Counted from the stretch's first letter, positions 1 to 12,192 are shown. The stretch is 64,000 bases of DNA from Streptomyces avidinii (GCF_014650695.1 NZ_BMVL01000001.1:1-64000); one strand, 5' to 3'. Translations and numbers: made by a program. Notes: a model not told the origin generated them from the sequence alone.

Positions 1-62
1 CACACCGCACTCGACGGCCAGCCACCGATCAGCCGTGTCAACAACGCTGCAGGTCAATACAC

Positions 63-3044
<2,982 letters not shown>

Positions 3045-3070
3045 GCCGGTCCGCACCTTTCTTGAGAGAG

Positions 3071-3170
3071 CGGGGGCACGGGCCCCCGTCCCAGGGTATG
3101 GGGGGCGCCTCTGCGATGGACTTGGTCCTTGGACTTCCGAGCGTATAGCACGCACATTCGATTTACGGCA
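3071..3170 (-). promoter_or_regulatory. uvrA upstream region: weak promoter candidate and 5' UTR hairpin
   Basis: Reading towards uvrA, TATACG (3142-3147) is a fair -10, with a poor -35 TGCCGT (3165-3170) at 17 bp. A 7-bp hairpin with arms 3071-3077 and 3082-3088 lies in the predicted leader. The damage motif found before uvrB, ogt and polA is absent here, and the nearest LexA-like sequence (TCGAAT-N4-GTGCTA) is too degenerate to call. Confidence 0.35.
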
Positions 3171-3218
3171 CTCCGCAGACCGCTTCACCCAATCGTGTGG
3201 CCGTGCGTGGTGAGCCAC

Positions 3219-3224
3219 TAGGCT
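3219..3224 (+). promoter_or_regulatory. -10 element giving a leaderless start at 3232
   Basis: TAGGCT lies 7 bases before the ATG at 3232 and no Shine-Dalgarno separates them, so the transcript probably starts at the start codon. The -35 is not convincing (TGTGGC at 17 bp). Confidence 0.45.
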
Positions 3225-3231
3225 CGCCGTC

Positions 3232-3921
3232 ATGACTGATCATGTGCACGACCTGCGATCTGTACGTGAAGCCACGGACCGGCTGCTGACCGCAGTCGCG
3301 AAACTGGACAACGCAGCCCTCGCCGAGGAGTCACACCTCCCGGGCTGGACCCGCGGCCACATCCTGGCCCACCTCGCCCGCAACGCGGACGCCCTCGTCA
3401 ACGTCTTCGAGGGGCGCCCGATGTACGAGAGTGCCGCCGCCCGCGACACGGACATCGAGCGCGACGCCGGCCGGCCCTTGGAAGAACACCTGACGGACCT
3501 CCGTGATTCCGCGGCCCGCTTCATGGCCACCACCGAGCCCGACCAGGACTGGTCCCGCACGGTCGAGCTGCGCAACGGCATCACCGACCTCGCCGCCAAC
3601 GTGCCCTTCCGCCGCTGGGTCGAGGCCGACCTGCACCACGTCGACCTGAACATCGGCTACGAGCTCTCCGACCTCCCGGAGGAGTTCACCGACCGCGAGA
3701 TCGCCTTCCTCGCCGACCGCTGGTCCGGGCGCCCCGAGGTGCCGCCGGTGGCACTGGTCGCGAGCGACGGGCGGAGCTGGCGCACCGGTTCCGCCGGGGA
3801 TCCCGCCGTGACCGTCTCCGGCACCGCCGCGGGGCTGCTGGCCTGGCTGGCCGGCCGCGGGGACAAGGGAGCCTCCCTGACCACCTCGGGCGGCCCCCTC
3901 CCCGAGCTCCCTCCGCTCTAG
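3232..3921 (+). CDS. Maleylpyruvate isomerase-family, mycothiol-dependent-type protein (DinB fold)
   Basis: 229 residues with the N-terminal DinB-like/MDMPI fold: the [18 protein letters not shown] segment (about residues 39-56) contains the His-rich helix typical of metal- and mycothiol-dependent transferases, and a C-terminal MDMPI domain follows. In this family the enzymes isomerise maleylpyruvate or conjugate mycothiol; the substrate here cannot be read from sequence. It is probably translated from a leaderless mRNA and is followed after 9 bases by a metallo-hydrolase gene, so the two form an operon. That pairing is plausible for thiol-conjugate or glyoxal-type detoxification, but this is inference. 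Confidence 0.85.
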   Translation: MTDHVHDLRSVREATDRLLTAVAKLDNAALAEESHLPGWTRGHILAHLARNADALVNVFEGRPMYESAAARDTDIERDAGRPLEEHLTDLRDSAARFMATTEPDQDWSRTVELRNGITDLAANVPFRRWVEADLHHVDLNIGYELSDLPEEFTDREIAFLADRWSGRPEVPPVALVASDGRSWRTGSAGDPAVTVSGTAAGLLAWLAGRGDKGASLTTSGGPLPELPPL

Positions 3922-3930
3922 GATCAAGAC

Positions 3931-4587
3931 ATGACGTACACCGGAGAGGTCAAGGTCGGCGGTCCGGCCGACGTGCACGAACTCGCGGACCTGATGATTT
4001 CCAAGGTCGCGGTGGGCCCGATGAACAACAACGCCTACCTGCTGCGCTGCCGCGCCACCGACGAGCAGCTGCTCATCGACGCGGCCGCCGAGGCCGACAC
4101 CCTGCTCAGCCTGATCGGCGACGACGGCATCGCGTCCGTGGTCACCACCCACCGGCACGGCGACCACTGGGGCGCACTCGCCGAGGTGGTCGAGGCGACC
4201 GGCGCGCGCACCCTCGCGGGCGCGCTCGACGCGGAGGGCATCCCCGTCGGCACGGACGTCCAGGTCCGCGACGGGGACACGATCACGGTCGGGCGGGTCT
4301 CACTGACCGCCCGCCACCTGGTCGGACACACCCCCGGCTCGATCGCGCTGGTCTACGACGACCCGCACGGCCACCCGCACGTGTTCACCGGCGACTGCCT
4401 CTTCCCGGGCGGCGTCGGCAACACCCACGACGACCCGAAGGCCTTCGCCAGCCTGATCGACGACGTCCAGCACAAGCTCTTCGAGCAGCTGCCGGACGAG
4501 ACCTGGGTCTACCCGGGGCACGGCAACGACACCACCCTCGGCGCCGAGCGTCCGCACCTGGCCGAATGGCGCGAGCGCGGCTGGTAG
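3931..4587 (+). CDS. MBL-fold metallo-hydrolase (glyoxalase II-like)
   Basis: 218 residues. The metal-binding motif HxHxDH is present as HRHGDH (in TTHRHGDHWGAL), with the later ligands HTPG, FTGDCLF and YPGHG in the order of the glyoxalase II/beta-lactamase fold. Such enzymes hydrolyse thioesters or related bonds with two metal ions. It follows the DinB-fold gene by 9 bases, with an AGGATC Shine-Dalgarno near the ATG, and is probably cotranscribed with it. The physiological substrate is unknown. Confidence 0.88.
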   Translation: MTYTGEVKVGGPADVHELADLMISKVAVGPMNNNAYLLRCRATDEQLLIDAAAEADTLLSLIGDDGIASVVTTHRHGDHWGALAEVVEATGARTLAGALDAEGIPVGTDVQVRDGDTITVGRVSLTARHLVGHTPGSIALVYDDPHGHPHVFTGDCLFPGGVGNTHDDPKAFASLIDDVQHKLFEQLPDETWVYPGHGNDTTLGAERPHLAEWRERGW

Positions 4588-4649
4588 GCACCGCAACGCG
4601 TCAACTTCCGGGCGCGACGCACTCCTTCCGGTCGGCTCCGGCCGAACTG

Positions 4650-4665
4650 CCGCCCCGAGGGGCGG
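4650..4665 (+). terminator. Short GC hairpin after the metallo-hydrolase gene
   Basis: Arms CCGCCC (4650-4655) and GGGCGG (4660-4665) with loop CGAG, lying between the metallo-hydrolase stop and the transporter start. No T run follows, so the function is uncertain. Confidence 0.35.
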
Positions 4666-4674
4666 GAAAGGGGT

Positions 4675-6111
4675 ATGTGGTGCGGCATGCCACAGGACCC
4701 TTCCCCGCCCCTCGCCTCCCCCGCCCCCGAGGCCTGTCCCACCCCCTCCCCGACGCCCCGGCCCCCTGAGGGCGACGGCCGCACCGGGCCCGGGATGCTG
4801 CGGCTGGCCACGGCCTCGCTCGCCGGGACCGCGATCGAGTTCTACGACTTCTTCGTGTACGGCACGGCCGCCGCCCTCGTGCTCGGCCCGCTCTTCTTCC
4901 CCCCCTTCTCCCCGCTCGCCGGAACCCTCGCCGCGTTCGGCACCTTCGGCGTCGGCTTCCTCGCCCGCCCGCTCGGTTCGGCGGTCTTCGGCCACATCGG
5001 CGACCGCTACGGCCGGCGCCCGGTGCTGCTCGCCTCCCTGCTGCTCACCGGTCTCGCCACGGTGGCCGTGGGCTGCGTGCCCTCGTACGGCTCGATCGGC
5101 ATGGCCGCGCCGGTCCTCCTGCTCCTGCTGCGCTTCCTGCAGGGCCTCGGGCTCGGCGGCGAGTGGGGCGGCGCCGTGCTGCTGACCGCCGAGCACGCAC
5201 CCGAGCGGCGGCGCGGACTGTGGTCGAGTTTCCCGCAGATGGGCCCGGCGGTCGGCTTCCTGCTCGCCAACGGCCTGATGCTCGGGCTGTCCGCCTCGCT
5301 GACCGATGCCCAGTTCTCCTCCTGGGGGTGGCGGGTCCCCTTCTGGGCGGCCGGGGTGCTGGCCCTGGCCGGGCTGTGGCTGCGCCACTCGGTGGAGGAG
5401 ACCCCGCAGTTCCGGGCGCTCGCCGCGTCGGACCGGCGGGCCGAGGCCCCGCTGGCCGAGGTGTTCCGGGGCCACTGGAGGCTGCTCCTGCTGACCGGCG
5501 GGGCGCTCGCCGTGGGGTACGCCGTCTTCTACGCGGTCACCACCTGGTCCCTCGCGTACGCCACCGAGCACCTCGCGGTGAACCGCACGACGATGCTGGC
5601 CTGCATCATGGTCGCGGTCGCGATCAAGGGCCTGGTGACCCCGCTGATCGCGATGCTCGGTGACCGCTACGGACGGCGGCCGCTGTGCCTGGCCGGGTGC
5701 GCGCTCTGCGCCGTGTGGATGTTCCCGCTGGTGGCGCTGTTGCGGACGGCCGATCCGCTGCTGATGACGGTCGGCTTCACCGGCGCGCTGCTGGGCATGG
5801 TGACGATGTTCTCGGTGGTGGCCGCGTACCTGCCGGAGCTGTACGCGCCGCGCATCCGCTGCACGGGCGCGGCCGTCGGCTACAACCTGGGCGGTGTGCT
5901 GGGCGGGGCGCTGACCCCGATCGTGGCGACGGCGCTGGCGGACGGCTCGGGTCCGCCGTGGGGCGTCGGGCTGTACCTGACCGGGATCGCCCTGGTCAGC
6001 CTGGTCTGTTTCGCGTTGCTGCCGGAGACCGGTCCGGCGGCAGTCCGCAAGCGGACGGCCGCGGGCCGGGGCACGGAAACGGGGGCGGCCGAAGTGGCCG
6101 CCCCCGGGTAG
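4675..6111 (+). CDS. MFS transporter, metabolite:H+ symporter (MHS) type
   Basis: About 478 residues with roughly 12 membrane segments. The MHS signature GTAIEFYDFFVYGTAA opens the first helix and the loop motifs GDRYGRRPVLL and GDRYGRRPLCL mark the two halves, matching the ShiA/ProP/KgtP group that imports dicarboxylates, shikimate or osmolytes with protons. The start is uncertain: ATG 4675 has AAGGGG directly against it, ATG 4687 sits 13 bases from the same element. The N-terminal 35 residues are proline-rich and cytoplasmic. The substrate cannot be deduced. The gene ends inside a strong hairpin shared with convergent terC. Confidence 0.85.
   Translation: MWCGMPQDPSPPLASPAPEACPTPSPTPRPPEGDGRTGPGMLRLATASLAGTAIEFYDFFVYGTAAALVLGPLFFPPFSPLAGTLAAFGTFGVGFLARPLGSAVFGHIGDRYGRRPVLLASLLLTGLATVAVGCVPSYGSIGMAAPVLLLLLRFLQGLGLGGEWGGAVLLTAEHAPERRRGLWSSFPQMGPAVGFLLANGLMLGLSASLTDAQFSSWGWRVPFWAAGVLALAGLWLRHSVEETPQFRALAASDRRAEAPLAEVFRGHWRLLLLTGGALAVGYAVFYAVTTWSLAYATEHLAVNRTTMLACIMVAVAIKGLVTPLIAMLGDRYGRRPLCLAGCALCAVWMFPLVALLRTADPLLMTVGFTGALLGMVTMFSVVAAYLPELYAPRIRCTGAAVGYNLGGVLGGALTPIVATALADGSGPPWGVGLYLTGIALVSLVCFALLPETGPAAVRKRTAAGRGTETGAAEVAAPG
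6080..6106. terminator. Bidirectional terminator between the MFS gene and terC
   Basis: Perfect 11-bp inverted repeat (6080-6090 and 6096-6106) with a 5-base loop, overlapping the last codons of the transporter gene and lying just past the terC stop. It serves both convergent genes in Streptomyces style, without a long T run. Confidence 0.7.
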
Positions 6112-6124
6112 CTCCGCGGATCCG

Positions 6125-7108
6125 TCAGACGTCGGCGCTCTCGGTGCGGGCGGCGGCCTCGGCCGCCTCCTGCTTCTTCGAGGCGATCAGGCTGGTGATC
6201 GTGGTGATGACCAGGACACCGCAGATGACGCCCAGGGAGACCGGGATCGAGATGACCGGGACGTGCACCCCGGACTCGTGCAGGGCGTGCAGCACGAGCT
6301 TGATGCCGATGAAACCGAGGATGATCGACAGGCCGTAGCTGAGGTGGACCAGCTTCTTCAGCAGGCCGCCGATGAGGAAGTACAGCTGGCGCAGACCCAT
6401 CAGCGCGAAGGCGTTGGCCGTGAAGACGATGTACGGGTCCTGGGTCAGGCCGAAGATCGCGGGGATGGAGTCCAGGGCGAACAGGACGTCGGTGGTACCG
6501 ATGGCCAGCATGACGATCATCAGCGGGGTCAGCACGCGCTTGCCGTTGCTGACGATGAAGAGCTTGGTGCCGTGGTACCGGTCGGCGACGCCGAACTTCT
6601 TCTCGACGGACTTCAGGAGGCGGTTCTCCTCGAAGTCGTCCTCGTCCTCGTCCTTGCGGGCCTCCTGGATCAGCTTCCACGCGGTGTAGATCAGGAAGGC
6701 GCCGAAGATGTAGAAGACCCAGGAGAAGCTGGCGATGATCGCGGCGCCTGCGGCGATGAAGACCGCGCGCAGGACCAGGGCGATCAGTACGCCGATGAGC
6801 AGCACGCGCTGCTGGAGGTGGGAGGGCACCGCGAACTTCGCCATGATCAGGACGAAGACGAAGAGGTTGTCGACGCTCAGGGACTTCTCGGTGATGAAGC
6901 CCGCGAAGAACTCCTGGGAGGCCTGGGGGGTGCCGAAGAACCACAGGCCGAGCCCGAAGAGGGCGGCGAGGACGATCCAGACGACCGTCCAGGTGCCGGC
7001 TTCCTTGATCGAAACGTCGTGCGGTTTGCGGCCGATGAAGAAGTCGGCGGCGATGAGGAGGGACAGACCGAGAATGGTCGCGCCCCACAGGGCCCAGGAA
7101 ACTTCCAT
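6125..7108 (-). CDS. TerC-family integral membrane protein (probable Mn2+ exporter)
   Basis: 327 residues with about nine hydrophobic segments and the acidic intramembrane motifs of the TerC/Alx/MeeF family (FITEKSLSVDNLFVF, GTTDVLFALDSIPAIF). These proteins export manganese, partly to protect or metallate secreted enzymes, and were first linked to tellurite resistance. I choose ATG 7108 because GGAGG lies 10 bases upstream; the ATG at 7117 would be one base from the same GGAGG. Upstream is a conserved leader that matches the yybP-ykoY Mn2+ riboswitch. A C-terminal basic/acidic tail follows the last helix. The terD genes lie directly upstream on the same strand but terC has its own promoter. 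Confidence 0.9.
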   Translation of the reverse strand: MEVSWALWGATILGLSLLIAADFFIGRKPHDVSIKEAGTWTVVWIVLAALFGLGLWFFGTPQASQEFFAGFITEKSLSVDNLFVFVLIMAKFAVPSHLQQRVLLIGVLIALVLRAVFIAAGAAIIASFSWVFYIFGAFLIYTAWKLIQEARKDEDEDDFEENRLLKSVEKKFGVADRYHGTKLFIVSNGKRVLTPLMIVMLAIGTTDVLFALDSIPAIFGLTQDPYIVFTANAFALMGLRQLYFLIGGLLKKLVHLSYGLSIILGFIGIKLVLHALHESGVHVPVISIPVSLGVICGVLVITTITSLIASKKQEAAEAAARTESADV

Positions 7109-7157
7109 GGTGAACATGCCTCCGGCGGATGGCTCAGCACTTCGTCAGCGTCATCGC

Positions 7158-7290
7158 TGCCGGAGGTCTCTTCCACCCGGACGACCTGGAGGCCGTGGGC
7201 CGACGCCCCGGGACCATTGCGCTCATGAAACCGCAGGTGGTCCGTATTGACGGGTACGCCGTAGCAGGAAAGCAGGAATACTCCCCTCCG
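7158..7290 (-). ncRNA. Probable yybP-ykoY (Mn2+) riboswitch in the terC leader
   Basis: Read on the minus strand the leader begins with GGGGAGTA (7286-7279), then has a small hairpin CCGT-CAAT-ACGG, and ends with GGAAGAGACCTCC (7174-7162), in the order and spacing of the yybP-ykoY aptamer that senses Mn2+. The element starts just after a good promoter and ends about 50 bases before the terC ATG. TerC exporters are a standard target of this riboswitch class. The match was made by eye; a covariance-model search would settle it. Confidence 0.72.
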
Positions 7291-7298
7291 CACTCACG

Positions 7299-7328
7299 AG
7301 CATACCCATCAAGGGCCGAAAAGGTAAA
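7299..7328 (-). promoter_or_regulatory. terC promoter
   Basis: TTTACC (-35, 7323-7328) and TATGCT (-10, 7299-7304) are separated by 18 bp on the minus strand. The predicted start, near 7292, falls directly before the riboswitch-like element. Confidence 0.65.
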
Positions 7329-7346
7329 GGGAATGCCAAAGGATGG

Positions 7347-9302
7347 TCACGGGCGGGTAGTGCGTCGGGCCTCCACCACCCGGTCCAGCGCCTGGTCGAG
7401 GACCCGGCTGCCCTGCGGGGGCAGGTCCGGTTCGAAGGTCCACGCGTGGTGCACCCAAGGGTCGGCGAGATGGTTGTCCGGCACCGGCGACAGCCGCATC
7501 AGGGAGCGCCACAGCGGGTCGAGCAGCGGCCCGTAGGCCGAGGCCTCGTCGCGGTCGGCGATCATCAGCAGATGCACGCCGACCGCCGCACCCTCGTCGG
7601 CGAGGTAGCGCAGCTGCGTGACGGCGCGGTCGTCGAAGCCGTGCGGAAAGTCGTGCACGATCAGCAGCTGGTCGGCCGTGTCCACGTCCGGCGGCAGGTC
7701 CTCGGGGGCGCCGGCCCGCAGCGCCATCTGCACGAGGTCCACCCGCCGGGTCAGCCGCGCCAGGGTCTGGGTGACCCCGGTGGCCCCGGCGGCGGGCGGT
7801 GCCGCCAGCACCCCGGCGCGGACCAGCGGCTCCAGGGAGGCGGACCCGGCTCCGGCCGCGTCGATGACGTGCACGGAGAACCGGTCGGCGGGGTGGACCG
7901 CGAGCAGCCGGACCGCGAGGGCCACGGCCATGTCCATGGCGGCCCGGCGCAGTCGGTCGGTGTCCATGGTCATCGCGGCCTCGGAGCCGGTGCGGCCGTT
8001 GTCGATCCAGAGTCCGCGCTCCAGCGGGACCCGGGTCAGCATGGGGATGCGCAGGTCGGGCCGCTCGGGCAGGTGCAGGTCGCCCAGGCGCAGGGCCAGC
8101 GGGCTCTCCTCGGGCGTGCGGTGACCGTGCCAGACGGGGTTGTCCCAGCGGGCGTACGCGGCCGGCAGCGCGGGCTCGACGACCTCCGACTCGGCGATCA
8201 GCTGGGTGAGGTCCCGGTCGAGGACGGCCTGGGCCTGGGCGACGAGCTCCTCGCGGCGGGCCCGGGCGGTGTCGCGGGCGGCGTTCCCCGAGCCGCCCAG
8301 CCGGTGGCGCGGGTCGGACAGGGCCTCGTCGAGTTCGCGGTCCATCCGGGAGTCGGCGAACTCGACGGCGCTGCGGTAGGCGGCGACCGTCCGGGCCAGG
8401 TCCTCGAACATGCCCCAGACCTGGTTGTAGAGCCGCTCCTCCATGGACCAGCCGCTGGCGTCCCCCGCGACGGGCCGCGGGGCCTGGCCCGGTTCCTGCG
8501 GCGCGGCGGCCCGCGGCGCGGGCTCGGGCGGCTCGGTGCTGGTGCGGCGGCGCCGCGGGTGGGCGTAGCTGATGGTGGGCGGGGAGGCCGGGGTGTCGCC
8601 ACCGGGCGCGGGCCCGGACGTACCGGCGTACGGGTGCCCGACGACCGGGTCCGGCGGCTCGGGGGCGGGCGCGGGTGCCTGGGCCGGGGTCTGCGGGGCG
8701 CGCAGGTCGCCGACGAGGGTCGGCATGGTCGCCAGGGTGATGTCGGCCTCGGCGGTGCGGGCGGCCGTGCGCAGCGCGGCGGCGGCCAGCTCCGCGGCAT
8801 GCGGTGCGGGCAGTCCGCCGTCGGTGAGCAGGGCGCCGAGGCCCTCGGCGTAGCCCTGGCCCACGGCGCGGACCTTCCAGGCGCCCTGGCGCCGGTACAG
8901 CTCCAGGGCGACCACGGCCGTCTCGGCGTCGAGCCCGGTCAGGGTGTACCCGGCGAGTTCGGCGCCGTCCGGGTCGGCCACGGCCACGTAGGAGGCCGGT
9001 ACCGCGCCGAAGCGCACCGGACCGCCGGGCGGCAGGACGAGCAGGACGCCGAGCCGGTGTACGTCCGCGGCGACCTCGTCGAGGTCGACGGCGAAGGTGT
9101 GCCGTTCGGCGAGCTCACCCGGCGACCGCACTCCGGGCTGGGACCTGGCGCCCGGGTGGGCCAGTATCCCGTCGCCGGAGAACCGGCCCTGTTCGTCGGC
9201 GAGCGAGGCCAGGGCCAGCACGGGCGTGCCCGCCGAAACCCTGATCTCCACCCGGCTCTGGGACACGGGGTGGTTCTGCCCCCGGACCAGTTCGGCCGTC
9301 AT
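7347..9302 (-). CDS. TerD-domain protein with long C-terminal FtsK/ATPase-like region
   Basis: 651 residues. Residues 1 to about 190 resemble TerD/CABP stress proteins (Ca2+-binding beta fold, e.g. the VALELYRRQGAWKVRAVGQGY segment). A proline-rich linker (about 200-280) and a helical region follow. The last 220 residues contain LERGLWIDNG and a hydrophobic beta strand before DQLLIVHDFPHGFDD and LADEGAAVGVHLLMIADRD, resembling the end of FtsK/SpoIIIE-type ATPase domains, but I see no intact Walker A. Such Ter-module proteins are thought to join membrane-linked stress complexes. GGAGG lies 10 bases before the ATG. It follows the single-domain terD gene by 39 bases and is probably cotranscribed with it. 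Confidence 0.75.
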   Translation of the reverse strand: MTAELVRGQNHPVSQSRVEIRVSAGTPVLALASLADEQGRFSGDGILAHPGARSQPGVRSPGELAERHTFAVDLDEVAADVHRLGVLLVLPPGGPVRFGAVPASYVAVADPDGAELAGYTLTGLDAETAVVALELYRRQGAWKVRAVGQGYAEGLGALLTDGGLPAPHAAELAAAALRTAARTAEADITLATMPTLVGDLRAPQTPAQAPAPAPEPPDPVVGHPYAGTSGPAPGGDTPASPPTISYAHPRRRRTSTEPPEPAPRAAAPQEPGQAPRPVAGDASGWSMEERLYNQVWGMFEDLARTVAAYRSAVEFADSRMDRELDEALSDPRHRLGGSGNAARDTARARREELVAQAQAVLDRDLTQLIAESEVVEPALPAAYARWDNPVWHGHRTPEESPLALRLGDLHLPERPDLRIPMLTRVPLERGLWIDNGRTGSEAAMTMDTDRLRRAAMDMAVALAVRLLAVHPADRFSVHVIDAAGAGSASLEPLVRAGVLAAPPAAGATGVTQTLARLTRRVDLVQMALRAGAPEDLPPDVDTADQLLIVHDFPHGFDDRAVTQLRYLADEGAAVGVHLLMIADRDEASAYGPLLDPLWRSLMRLSPVPDNHLADPWVHHAWTFEPDLPPQGSRVLDQALDRVVEARRTTRP

Positions 9303-9341
9303 CGTGCAGCCCTCCCCCGTGCCTTCTTCTCTTCTCCGGTA

Positions 9342-9920
9342 CTACAGGTGCGGCAGGATCGCCGGCATGAGGTCCTGGAAGGTCCGGCCGTTGGCCGGGT
9401 TCCCGAGGGCCGTCATCTGCCAGCCGGCACCCGCGCGGGACACCTTGGCCATGATCTGCGCGGTGTACTGACCGCCGCCGTCGAGGGTGTAGCGGGCCAG
9501 CTCCTGGCCGTTGGTCTCGTCGACGATGCGGCAGAACGCGTTCTGCACTTCCTGGAACGTCTGGCCGGTGAAGGAGTTCACCGTGAAGACGATCTGGTCG
9601 ATGTGCACCGGCACGCGCTGGAGGTCGACGAGGATCGCCTCGTCGTCCCCGCCCTGGCCGACGCCGCCGACGAGGTTGTCACCGGTGTGGCGCACCGAGC
9701 CGTCGTCGCTCTGCAGGTGGCGGAAGAACACCACGTCCACGGGCTGCTTGTCGGCGAAGAGCACCGCCGAGGCGTCGAGGTCGATCTCCCGGGTGCGCGA
9801 GCCGAACAGCCCGCGGCGCTTCGCCGCCTGCCAGCCGAGGCCCATGCGGACCGCGGTCAGCGTGCCTCCGTCCGCCTTCTGCAGACTGATGGCCTGACCC
9901 TTGGTCATGTTGACCGTCAC
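9342..9920 (-). CDS. TerD family stress protein
   Basis: 192 residues, the usual length for TerD. It opens with TVNMTKGQAISLQKADGG and carries the conserved GLGW, D-L-D-ASA and GDNLVGGVGQGGDDE motifs; the last of these forms the Ca2+-binding loops in TerD structures. These cytoplasmic proteins act in tellurite, oxidative and phage-related stress modules. I use the GTG at 9920 (VTVNMTKG), preceded by GAGAGGGGAC, rather than the upstream ATG that would add ten residues atypical of the family. It is first in a probable two-gene operon with the TerD-fusion gene. Confidence 0.92.
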   Translation of the reverse strand: MTVNMTKGQAISLQKADGGTLTAVRMGLGWQAAKRRGLFGSRTREIDLDASAVLFADKQPVDVVFFRHLQSDDGSVRHTGDNLVGGVGQGGDDEAILVDLQRVPVHIDQIVFTVNSFTGQTFQEVQNAFCRIVDETNGQELARYTLDGGGQYTAQIMAKVSRAGAGWQMTALGNPANGRTFQDLMPAILPHL

Positions 9921-10007
9921 GTACTGTCCCCTCTCCCTGGCCCGCCCCATGACGAGCGTGCAGCGTGTACCTGCGGCTGAGACCCAACCCTACTGACAGG
10001 CTTCCGG

Positions 10008-12164
10008 TCAGGCGAGGCCCGCTTCCTTCATCTGCCGCAACTCCTTCTTCAGCTCGCTCACCTCGTCCCGGATCCGGGCCGCGACCTCGAACTGGAGCTC
10101 GGCGGCAGCCCCGCGCATGCGCTCGGTCATCTGCTCGATGAGCGCGGCCAGTTCGGCTGCGGGCCGGTCGGTCAGCACGTCGGCACCCTTGCCCCCGGCC
10201 GTCCCCTTCGAACCCTTTCCGCCCGTCTTGGCCGCGGCCGCCCGGCCGCCGAGCGCCGGCACCGGGGCCTTGGCGCCCTTGCCCTCCTTCTCCTGCCGGT
10301 ACCCGGTGCCGAGGAGCTCCTCGGTGTCGAGTTCCTCGCGGGCGATGGTGGCCACGATGTCGTTGATCTTCTTGCGCAGCGGCTGCGGGTCGATGCCGTT
10401 CGCCGTGTTGTAGGCGATCTGCTTCTCGCGGCGCCGGTTCGTCTCGTCGATGGCCTTCTCCATCGCCGGGGTCATCTTGTCCGCGTACATGTGGACCTGG
10501 CCCGACACATTGCGCGCCGCGCGGCCGATGGTCTGGATCAGGGAGGTCCCGGAGCGCAGGAACCCCTCCTTGTCGGCGTCGAGGATGGCCACCAGGGACA
10601 CCTCGGGCAGGTCGAGACCCTCACGGAGCAGGTTGATGCCGACCAGGACGTCGTACTCGCCGGCCCGCAGCTCGCGCAGCAGCTCGATGCGGCGCAGGGT
10701 GTCCACGTCGCTGTGCAGGTAGCGGACCTGGATGCCGAGCTCCAGGAAGTAGTCCGTGAGGTCCTCGGACATCTTCTTGGTGAGGGTGGTGACGAGGATC
10801 CGCTCGTCCTTCTCCACGCGCTGCCGGATCTCGTGCACCAGGTCGTCGATCTGCCCCTCGGTGGGCTTGACCACGACCTCGGGGTCGATGAGGCCGGTGG
10901 GGCGGATGATCTGCTCGACGAAGCCGTCGCCGCGCGAGAGCTCGTACTTTCCGGGAGTCGCCGACAGGTACACGGTCTGCCCGATGCGCTCCTGGAACTC
11001 CTCCCACTTCAGCGGCCGGTTATCGAGGGCGGACGGCAGCCGGAAGCCGTGGTCGACGAGGGTCCGCTTGCGAGAGGCGTCCCCCTCGTACATGGCGCCG
11101 ATCTGCGGCACGGTGACGTGCGACTCGTCGATGACCAGGAGGAAGTCCTCCGGGAAGTAGTCGATGAGCGTGTTGGGCGCGGAGCCGCGCTCGCGGTCGT
11201 CCATGTGCAGCGAGTAGTTCTCGATGCCGGAGCAGGACCCGATCTGGCGCATCATCTCCAGGTCGTAGGTGGTGCGCATGCGCAGCCGCTGCGCCTCCAG
11301 CATCTTGCCCTGCTTCTCCAGCTCTGCGAGGCGCTCGGTCAGCTCCGCCTCGATGCCGCGGACCGCCTTCTCCATGCGCTCGGGCCCGGCGACGTAGTGG
11401 CTGGCGGGGAAGACGTAGAGCTCGCGGTCCTCGCTGATGACCTCGCCGGTCAGCGGGTGCAGGGTGGACAGGGCCTCGATCTCGTCGCCGAACATTTCGA
11501 TGCGGACGGCCAGTTCCTCGTAGACCGGGAAGATCTCGATGGTGTCCCCGCGCACCCGGAAGGTGCCGCGGGTGAAGGCGACGTCGTTGCGCGTGTACTG
11601 GATGTCGACGAAGCGGCGCAGCAGCTGGTCCCGGTCGATCTCCTCCCCCACCTTGAGGGCGACCATCCGGTCGACGTACTCCTGTGGGGTACCGAGGCCG
11701 TAGATGCAGGACACGGACGCGACGACGATGACGTCCCGCCGGGTGAGCAGGGAGTTGGTCGCGGAGTGCCGCAGCCGCTCCACCTCCTCGTTGATCGAGG
11801 AGTCCTTCTCGATGTACGTGTCCGACTGCGGTACGTAGGCCTCGGGCTGGTAGTAGTCGTAGTACGAGACGAAGTACTCGACGGCGTTGTTCGGCAGGAG
11901 CTCACGGAACTCGTTCGCCAGCTGGGCCGCGAGCGTCTTGTTCGGCGCCATGACCAAGGTGGGGCGCTGGAGCTTCTCGATCATCCAGGCCGTGGTCGCC
12001 GACTTGCCGGTGCCGGTCGCACCCAGCAGGACGACATCCTTCTCACCTGCACGGATGCGCTTCTCCAGCTCGGCGATGGCCGCCGGCTGGTCGCCGCTGG
12101 GCTGGTAGGGGCTGACGACCTCGAAAGGCGCCACCGTGCGTTCGATCTTCGATACGGGCCGCAT
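10008..12164 (-). CDS. uvrB: Excinuclease ABC subunit B (UvrB)
   Basis: 718-residue helicase-like subunit of nucleotide excision repair that takes damaged DNA from UvrA and recruits UvrC. Seen: Walker [11 protein letters not shown], the tyrosine-rich beta hairpin [19 protein letters not shown] box in VIDESHVT, helicase motif [11 protein letters not shown], and a C-terminal UVR domain (about 670-710). A glycine/lysine-rich linker of about 40 residues, unusual outside actinomycetes, precedes the UVR domain. There is no Shine-Dalgarno; the ATG coincides with the predicted transcription start of a DNA-damage type promoter, so translation is probably leaderless. Confidence 0.98.
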   Translation of the reverse strand: MRPVSKIERTVAPFEVVSPYQPSGDQPAAIAELEKRIRAGEKDVVLLGATGTGKSATTAWMIEKLQRPTLVMAPNKTLAAQLANEFRELLPNNAVEYFVSYYDYYQPEAYVPQSDTYIEKDSSINEEVERLRHSATNSLLTRRDVIVVASVSCIYGLGTPQEYVDRMVALKVGEEIDRDQLLRRFVDIQYTRNDVAFTRGTFRVRGDTIEIFPVYEELAVRIEMFGDEIEALSTLHPLTGEVISEDRELYVFPASHYVAGPERMEKAVRGIEAELTERLAELEKQGKMLEAQRLRMRTTYDLEMMRQIGSCSGIENYSLHMDDRERGSAPNTLIDYFPEDFLLVIDESHVTVPQIGAMYEGDASRKRTLVDHGFRLPSALDNRPLKWEEFQERIGQTVYLSATPGKYELSRGDGFVEQIIRPTGLIDPEVVVKPTEGQIDDLVHEIRQRVEKDERILVTTLTKKMSEDLTDYFLELGIQVRYLHSDVDTLRRIELLRELRAGEYDVLVGINLLREGLDLPEVSLVAILDADKEGFLRSGTSLIQTIGRAARNVSGQVHMYADKMTPAMEKAIDETNRRREKQIAYNTANGIDPQPLRKKINDIVATIAREELDTEELLGTGYRQEKEGKGAKAPVPALGGRAAAAKTGGKGSKGTAGGKGADVLTDRPAAELAALIEQMTERMRGAAAELQFEVAARIRDEVSELKKELRQMKEAGLA

Positions 12165-12170
12165 GGGTCA

Positions 12171-12192
12171 ACCGTACGACCCCCCACTGACA
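12171..12192 (-). promoter_or_regulatory. uvrB promoter, RecA-NDp/PafBC-type DNA-damage motif
   Basis: On the minus strand TGTCAGTG (12192-12185), eight bases, then TACGGT (12176-12171): an exact match to TGTCRGTG-N8-TANNNT, the motif of the RecA-independent DNA-damage promoters that PafBC activates in actinobacteria. The -10 lies 6 bases before the uvrB ATG at 12164, so the mRNA is predicted to begin at the start codon. Confidence 0.85.

Noticed and set aside
3136..3170. LexA-type SOS box before uvrA (TCGAAT-N4-GTGCTA)
   Set aside because: Only the left half resembles the consensus; the right half has two mismatches in six, too weak to call.
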